Assembly (NCBI GenBank): GCA_000227505.4
Contig: AGIF02000001.1
Coordinates: forward strand, 2,500,035-2,564,034
Direction: 5' to 3'
DNA: 64,000 nucleotides
From: a gamma proteobacterium HIMB55
GTDB lineage: Bacteria; Pseudomonadota; Gammaproteobacteria; Pseudomonadales; Halieaceae
In this document: positions 59,565-64,000 of the stretch, piece by piece
Numbering within the stretch: the first letter of the stretch is position 1
How the letters are laid out: the number at the start of each line of letters is the position of its first letter
The notes under the pieces: generated by a model
Databases searched by the model: none
Told to the model about the DNA's origin: nothing
The model's input: the letters and a program-made list of their open reading frames with translations, nothing else
Program-made: the position numbers and the translations under genes

Positions 59565-59983
59565 TGAGCTTGTTTGACACCATGACAATCGCCAGCACAT
59601 CGCTGACGGCGCAAACCACCAAGCTCAACACCATTGCAAAGAACATGGCGAACGCGAATACGGTGGCCTCATCACCTGAGCAAACCTACACCGCTCAGGC
59701 GCCCCTCTTTAAGGCCATCCTCGATGGGCAAATTGATCCCAATGACGTGTCTCAGATGGGCGTCCAGGTTGAAGACATTATTGAGGTAGGTGGTCCAGCG
59801 CGTCAGGAGTTTAATCCCGCGCACCCACTGGCTGATGAAAACGGATACATCTACAGGCCCGATATCGACGCCTCTACCGAGATGGCGGAAATGATGCAGG
59901 CGTCTCGCTCTTACCAGAATTCTGTCGAAGCGATTAATACAGCTAAACAGCTCGCCCTTCGCACGCTGACGCTCGGGAAATAA
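59564..59983 (+). CDS. flgC: Flagellar basal-body rod protein FlgC
   Basis: A 139-residue rod subunit. The N-terminal helix carries LNTIAKNMANANTVASSPEQTYTAQAP; the C-terminal family stretch is GGPARQEFNPAHPLADENGYIYRPDI with EMAEMMQASRSYQNSVEAI. It assembles on FlgB and is exported without a signal peptide. One-base overlap with flgB; five bases to flgD. Confidence 0.94.
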   Translation: MSLFDTMTIASTSLTAQTTKLNTIAKNMANANTVASSPEQTYTAQAPLFKAILDGQIDPNDVSQMGVQVEDIIEVGGPARQEFNPAHPLADENGYIYRPDIDASTEMAEMMQASRSYQNSVEAINTAKQLALRTLTLGK

Positions 59984-59988
59984 CGGCC

Positions 59989-60690
59989 ATGATTAACAAC
60001 ACACCCAGCGATATTTTCAGAACGCTTAACCCGAATAGTCCGACTGAGGCGACACGCTCTCGGGATGTCTCAGATATGGGTTCAGACGACTTTTTGGCGC
60101 TAATGATTGCGCAGATGAAGAATCAGGATCCGACGAAGCCTATGGATCAAATGGCGTTTCTGAGTCAGCTCGCACAGTTTGGAACCTTGTCGGGTGTACA
60201 AGAACTCAACGGCTCTTTCGGCCAGCTGTCGACTAATTTGACGGGTGCTCAAGCGGTCCAGGCCTCCTCTCTAGTGGGCCGCAGCGTGGCAATGGACACT
60301 CAGATGGCGTCGCTGGCACCTGCCGGGCGCGATCAAAACGGTAACACCGTCAACTTGCTATCGGCGTCGGTGGACATGGGCGCGGGCAGCGATGGCGGCA
60401 TTTTCGAGGTCCGAGACACTGCGGGCCGCCTCGTTTTCTCCGGTCAATTACCTGCTGGCTCTGGACGCATGCCCGTTATTTGGGATGGCGAGGGGTCTGA
60501 TGGCAGTCGTCTACCGCCAGGTGATTACGAGATTTCAGCTCGGGTCGAGCGCGGCGGCGAGTTGAGGGATGCAGAAGTATATGGACACGACACCGTGATT
60601 TCCGTGGCGATCGGCTCGGGGAATCAGGTGACATTGAATTTAGCAAGCGGTCGCTCTGTTGATGTGAGCGACGTTAAAGAGTTTTTCTGA
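59989..60690 (+). CDS. flgD: Flagellar hook scaffolding protein FlgD
   Basis: A 233-residue hook-cap protein that guides FlgE assembly and is then discarded. The N-terminal FlgD motif is DFLALMIAQMKNQDPTKPMDQMAFLSQLAQFGTL-like (residues about 30-65), with the core of Tudor- and FnIII-like folds at about 85-220 (WDGEGSDGSRLPPGDYEI). It lies five bases after flgC. Family length 220-240. Confidence 0.94.
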   Translation: MINNTPSDIFRTLNPNSPTEATRSRDVSDMGSDDFLALMIAQMKNQDPTKPMDQMAFLSQLAQFGTLSGVQELNGSFGQLSTNLTGAQAVQASSLVGRSVAMDTQMASLAPAGRDQNGNTVNLLSASVDMGAGSDGGIFEVRDTAGRLVFSGQLPAGSGRMPVIWDGEGSDGSRLPPGDYEISARVERGGELRDAEVYGHDTVISVAIGSGNQVTLNLASGRSVDVSDVKEFF

Positions 60691-60710
60691 CTTAAGAGAG
60701 GGAAATAATC

Positions 60711-61925
60711 ATGGCAGTTACTACATCAATTTCGGGGTTGCAGGCAGCTCAGCAAGAAATGGGCGTCATCAGTGACAACATTGCTAACGGCAACACGTCG
60801 GGGTTTAAGCGAGGCGATCTCTTATTCGCTGAACTTTATTCCGCTTCGCTAGGCTTCTCTGAAACTCAGCCAGGCACGGGTGTTGCCGCTGAGCGCACGC
60901 GTACAGACTTTTCACAGGGTGGTTTCCGAGAAACCTCGAGTCAGCTTGACTTGGCCATCGACGGAGACGGCTTATTCATCATCCAAAGCGGGGGAGATAC
61001 GCTCTATACCCGCGCTGGGGATTTTCGCTTGTCTCCTGACGGCTACGTAGTTACCGAGGGTGGTTCCAGACTGCAAGGTTTCCCCGCGGACGCCACGGGT
61101 AATATTGTGAAGGCGGACACGACAGATCTTCAAATTACGACGACGCTGCTGTCTCAAAACCCCACATCCACAATTACCTTTAACGGAAACCTCGACTCCA
61201 GAGCCGAGTCGCCCGACCCGGCAGTAGTGTTCGATGCTACTAACCCTGCCACGTACAATTTCGCAACAGCTACAACGATTTATGATTCAGCAGGCGCAGC
61301 ACACCAAGTAACACTGTACTTTGCCCAGGATGCAGCGGCTGATAATAAGTACACGGTTCACGTTGCCGTTGACGATGTGGTGCAAGCGGGCCAGTTCGAA
61401 CTGAGTTTCGACAATACCGGGAGCATCGTGGCCGGGTCAGCAACAGAGTTGACGCTCAATTACACGCCTGCGAACGCTGATGCCCAAGATATCGTCATAG
61501 ACTTTGCCGGTACGACGGGATTCGGAGCAACTTCTGCCACCTCTAGCTTGACGCAAGATGGTTATGCCGCAGGTCAGCTCTCCGGTTTTGAGTTCGACCG
61601 AGCTGGCATTGCCTATGCCTCATACACCAACGGTGAGACCCGAGCAGTTGGCCAGGTTGCGCTCGCGACCTTTACCAATGCCGGAGGCCTAGAGTCAAAA
61701 GGTAAGACCAACTTTGCCGAGAGCACGCTGTCGGGCACACCTTCAATTGGTGCGCCAGCTATCGACGGTAAAGGACTTATCCGACCTTCGACATTGGAGT
61801 CGGCAAACGTTGATTTGACCATGGAAATGCTTGCGCTCATCGAAGCTCAACGAGCCTTCCAGACGAATGCGCAGGCTATTCAAAACGCGAATGAAGCCGC
61901 TGATGCTGTGCTTCAGCTTCGTTAA
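60711..61925 (+). CDS. flgE: Flagellar hook protein FlgE
   Basis: A 404-residue hook subunit. N-terminal helix with MGVISDNIANGNTSGFKRGD, then DLAIDGDGLFII and LYTRAGDF shared by hook and rod proteins. A variable central domain (about 150-300) is rich in A, T and D. The C-terminal helix LIEAQRAFQTNAQAIQNANE ends the protein. Slightly shorter than many marine homologues but within range. Confidence 0.95.
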   Translation: MAVTTSISGLQAAQQEMGVISDNIANGNTSGFKRGDLLFAELYSASLGFSETQPGTGVAAERTRTDFSQGGFRETSSQLDLAIDGDGLFIIQSGGDTLYTRAGDFRLSPDGYVVTEGGSRLQGFPADATGNIVKADTTDLQITTTLLSQNPTSTITFNGNLDSRAESPDPAVVFDATNPATYNFATATTIYDSAGAAHQVTLYFAQDAAADNKYTVHVAVDDVVQAGQFELSFDNTGSIVAGSATELTLNYTPANADAQDIVIDFAGTTGFGATSATSSLTQDGYAAGQLSGFEFDRAGIAYASYTNGETRAVGQVALATFTNAGGLESKGKTNFAESTLSGTPSIGAPAIDGKGLIRPSTLESANVDLTMEMLALIEAQRAFQTNAQAIQNANEAADAVLQLR

Positions 61926-61946
61926 GCAGTGGTTAGGTAAGTACTT

Positions 61947-62663
61947 ATGACAACGGTCCTTCAAATTGCTGCCATGGCTAACGCCAAGCTTGCGAATGCT
62001 CAGGCAGCAGTTACCAATAATCTTGCGAACGCGAGTACGACAGCCTTCAAAGCTGATCTTTACTACGCGGAGAAAGAGTACTTGGGGTCGAATGAAAGCG
62101 GCTCCTCCGCTGTCGATTTTGGTGCGGGCAATGTGTATGCCACAGGACGCGACCTTGATGTCGCGATTTCCGGGCCTGGCTGGATGCAAGTCTTAACACC
62201 GACAGGCGAAGAGGTTCTAAGTCGACGTGGTGACTTGCGAGTTGACGCGCAGGGTAATTTGGTCGACGCATTACAGAACCAAATCCTGGGTGATGGCGGG
62301 CCGATTACAGTGCTGCCCGGAAGTCGAGTGGCCATCGGTGCCGATGGCACCGTGTCATTTGTACCTATTGGTGAAACATCGCTAAGCACCAGCACCGCGG
62401 GCCGCATTTTACTGGTTGATCCAGACCCTAATACGTTGACCAAAGGTTTGGATGGTTATGTCAGAGCCGATGCCACGGCCAACCTCGAGCCCTCCGCCGA
62501 AGTGCAACTCGCAGTCGGCGCACTTGAGTCGTCAAACGTCAACCCAATTGCCAGCATGGTGCAAATGATCGAGTTATCACGGTCGTTCGAGAGCACTATC
62601 AAAACAATGAAAACCGCCGATGAGCTGGACGCGTCTAGCGCCAGCCTCATGCGGCTTGAATAA
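61947..62663 (+). CDS. flgF: Flagellar basal-body rod protein FlgF
   Basis: A 238-residue distal-proximal rod subunit. It has the N-terminal TTVLQIAAMANAKLANAQ with [18 protein letters not shown], then the flagellar core DLDVAISGPGWMQVL and C-terminal SSNVNPIASMVQMIELSRSFES. It lies 22 bases after flgE and before flgG. Named FlgF from order and the GxxGxL-rich core, which differs from FlgG. Confidence 0.93.
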   Translation: MTTVLQIAAMANAKLANAQAAVTNNLANASTTAFKADLYYAEKEYLGSNESGSSAVDFGAGNVYATGRDLDVAISGPGWMQVLTPTGEEVLSRRGDLRVDAQGNLVDALQNQILGDGGPITVLPGSRVAIGADGTVSFVPIGETSLSTSTAGRILLVDPDPNTLTKGLDGYVRADATANLEPSAEVQLAVGALESSNVNPIASMVQMIELSRSFESTIKTMKTADELDASSASLMRLE

Positions 62664-62685
62664 GCCTTTATAAGGAGTCACGGAA

Positions 62686-63471
62686 ATGAGTCAGTCATTG
62701 TGGATCGCTAAAACGGGATTGGATGCGCAGCAGACCAAGATGGCCACGATCTCTAACAACCTCGCCAATGCAAGTACAAACGGCTTTAAGCGTGGTAGAG
62801 CCATTTTTGAAGACCTGCTGTATCAAAACGTTCGCCAGCCCGGTGCACAGTCCTCGCAGGACACGATGCTTCCTTCGGGGCTTCAGGTGGGAACAGGCAC
62901 GCGCGTTGTCGCTACCGAGCGCCTGTTTACTCAGGGGAATTTGGTGCAAACAGGTAACGCGCTCGATCTTGCGGTTCAAGGTCGAGGGTTTCTTGAGGTT
63001 TTGATGCCCGACGGCTCGCAGGCGTTTACGCGTGATGGGTCAATGCACCTTAACGATCAAGGCATTCTGGTGACGTCTGCGGGTTATCAACTTCAGCCCC
63101 CTGTCACCATCCCGCAGGACGCGTTGAGCATTACGGTGGCCCCTGACGGTACGGTGTCAGTGCAGCAGCCTGGATCACCGCAGACCACGCAGGTCGGACT
63201 GATTCAGCTGACCGACTTTGTTAATCCGGCTGGCTTAGAAGCGAGAGGTGAGAACTTGTACCTGGAGACCGGTGCGAGCGGCACGCCACTGCCCGGTAAC
63301 CCGGGACTCAACGGTCTCGGGACACTCCAGCAGGGCTTCGTTGAGGGCTCAAACGTCAACGTGGTCGAGGAAATGGTCAACATGATCGAGACCCAGCGGG
63401 CCTATGAGATGAATTCCAAAGCCATCTCAACCGCTGACCAGATGTTGCAGTACGTCTCGCAGAATCTTTAA
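62686..63471 (+). CDS. flgG: Flagellar distal rod protein FlgG
   Basis: A 261-residue distal rod subunit. It begins [19 protein letters not shown] with [24 protein letters not shown], and carries the FlgG stretch [30 protein letters not shown]-type region (about 45-75). The C-terminal helix is [20 protein letters not shown]. The length is the FlgG standard (about 260). It lies 23 bases after flgF. Confidence 0.95.
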   Translation: MSQSLWIAKTGLDAQQTKMATISNNLANASTNGFKRGRAIFEDLLYQNVRQPGAQSSQDTMLPSGLQVGTGTRVVATERLFTQGNLVQTGNALDLAVQGRGFLEVLMPDGSQAFTRDGSMHLNDQGILVTSAGYQLQPPVTIPQDALSITVAPDGTVSVQQPGSPQTTQVGLIQLTDFVNPAGLEARGENLYLETGASGTPLPGNPGLNGLGTLQQGFVEGSNVNVVEEMVNMIETQRAYEMNSKAISTADQMLQYVSQNL

Positions 63472-63512
63472 GGAGCTTTCGCTGAGGTAGTTACCTTGGC
63501 CAAGGAATGGTT

Positions 63513-64000
63513 ATGGACACGCTAAAAACGACAGTTTGGGTTTTGCTCTCCGCTTCGATCATGACGGGGTGCGGTGGCATCGAGACGCGATCTCATCCGG
63601 CTTATGCGCCAATGGAGCCTATTGTCTACACGGACCCTAAAGAGGGTGAGAGTGCCGGCAGTCTTTACAACGAGCAGCGCGGCATGAGCCTTTTTGCCGA
63701 TACGCGCGCGCGCTCAGTAGGCGACATCATCAGCATTGTGCTCACCGAATCAACGCAAGCCTCGAAAAATGCAGGGACCGCGGTTGGTCGAGAGTCGAGT
63801 CTCTACGTTGCTCCGCCTACATTGTTTGGCCGTTCAAACCCGGATTTTGCGGTTAACGACATTACCAACTTAACGCTTGAGCAAAATATCGCAGCAAATT
63901 CAGAATTCACGGGCAACGGCTCCAGTAACCAGTCGAACTCACTCTCTGGTGCGATTGCGGTTCAGGTGGCACGTGTGCTGCCTAACGGAAATCTCATTGT
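63513..64000 (+). CDS. flgH: Flagellar L-ring lipoprotein FlgH (partial, 5' end)
   Basis: The first 162 residues of the outer-membrane L-ring protein, cut by the window edge. A signal peptide ends in the lipobox MTGC-G (Cys near residue 20). Then come the family segments GSLYNEQRGMSLFADTRARSVGDIISIVLTE and the serine/asparagine-rich stretch GSSNQSNSLSGAIAVQV. I chose ATG 63513 with AAGGA at the right distance; ATG 63507 is in frame but inside the ribosome-binding spacer. It follows flgG by 41 bases. Confidence 0.93.
   Translation, partial: MDTLKTTVWVLLSASIMTGCGGIETRSHPAYAPMEPIVYTDPKEGESAGSLYNEQRGMSLFADTRARSVGDIISIVLTESTQASKNAGTAVGRESSLYVAPPTLFGRSNPDFAVNDITNLTLEQNIAANSEFTGNGSSNQSNSLSGAIAVQVARVLPNGNLI

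Noticed and set aside
1-64000. Mobile elements, CRISPR arrays, toxin-antitoxin pairs, tRNA or rRNA genes
   Set aside because: No transposase or integrase frame, regularly spaced repeat, or RNA-gene structure was seen anywhere in the window.

Overview
The window looks like chromosomal housekeeping DNA from an aerobic, flagellated marine-type gammaproteobacterium. The gene order yheV-coxB-coxA-ctaG-coxC-DUF2909-SURF1, the block polA-engB-cytochrome c5-cytochrome c4-dsbA, and trkH/trkA/rsmB/fmt/def next to dprA/tsaC/hemF/aroE are the arrangements known from Pseudomonas and the Cellvibrionales/Halieaceae (OM60/NOR5) relatives. Base composition is even and moderately GC-rich. I saw no insertion sequence, integrase, CRISPR array, rRNA or tRNA. 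The species assignment is inference.

Layout. 1-5773: end of djlA, then a minus-strand run of K+ uptake (trkA, trkH) and translation genes (rsmB, fmt, def). 5956-10985: plus-strand LysM protein, dprA, tsaC, hemF, aroE, meeting a convergent gamma-carbonic-anhydrase-like gene. 11637-19758: yheV and a caa3-type cytochrome c oxidase operon with assembly factors (CtaG, SURF1, CyoE, SCO) but no ctaA/COX15 in its usual slot. 19751-25063: polA, convergent engB (apparent ATT start), cytochromes c5 and c4, dsbA. 25082-37824: amino-acid and nitrogen genes (Lrp-type regulator, leuA, ilvD, argA, glnE, ilvE) plus a diguanylate cyclase, a lipoprotein and a Pit phosphate transporter. 37944-43990: an alpha/beta hydrolase and an envelope-glycan cassette (GT4, two methyltransferases, an alpha/alpha-toroid protein) ending at waaA. 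44087-48931: tolC, yqiB, cpdA, parE. 49116-56823: YceI protein, an eight-haem HEAT/TPR cytochrome, an MJ1255/VC2487-type glycosyltransferase, a PAP2 phosphatase, an amidotransferase, gloA, rdgC and small proteins. 56825-64000: flgN, flgM and flgA on the minus strand, and divergent flgBCDEFG and partial flgH on the plus strand.

How the parts work together. The oxidase operon, SCO, c4, c5 and DsbA form a respiratory and cytochrome-maturation region. The flagellar block has recognisable class-specific promoters: sigma-54-type elements in front of flgA and flgB, and a sigma-28 element in front of flgM. The leuA/ilvD/ilvE/argA/glnE group with a divergent Lrp-type regulator suggests leucine- and nitrogen-linked control. 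No clear foreign island or wholly new system was found. The points most worth checking are the engB start codon, the missing haem A synthase, the envelope-glycan cassette, and the eight-haem cytochrome beside lipid/glycan genes.
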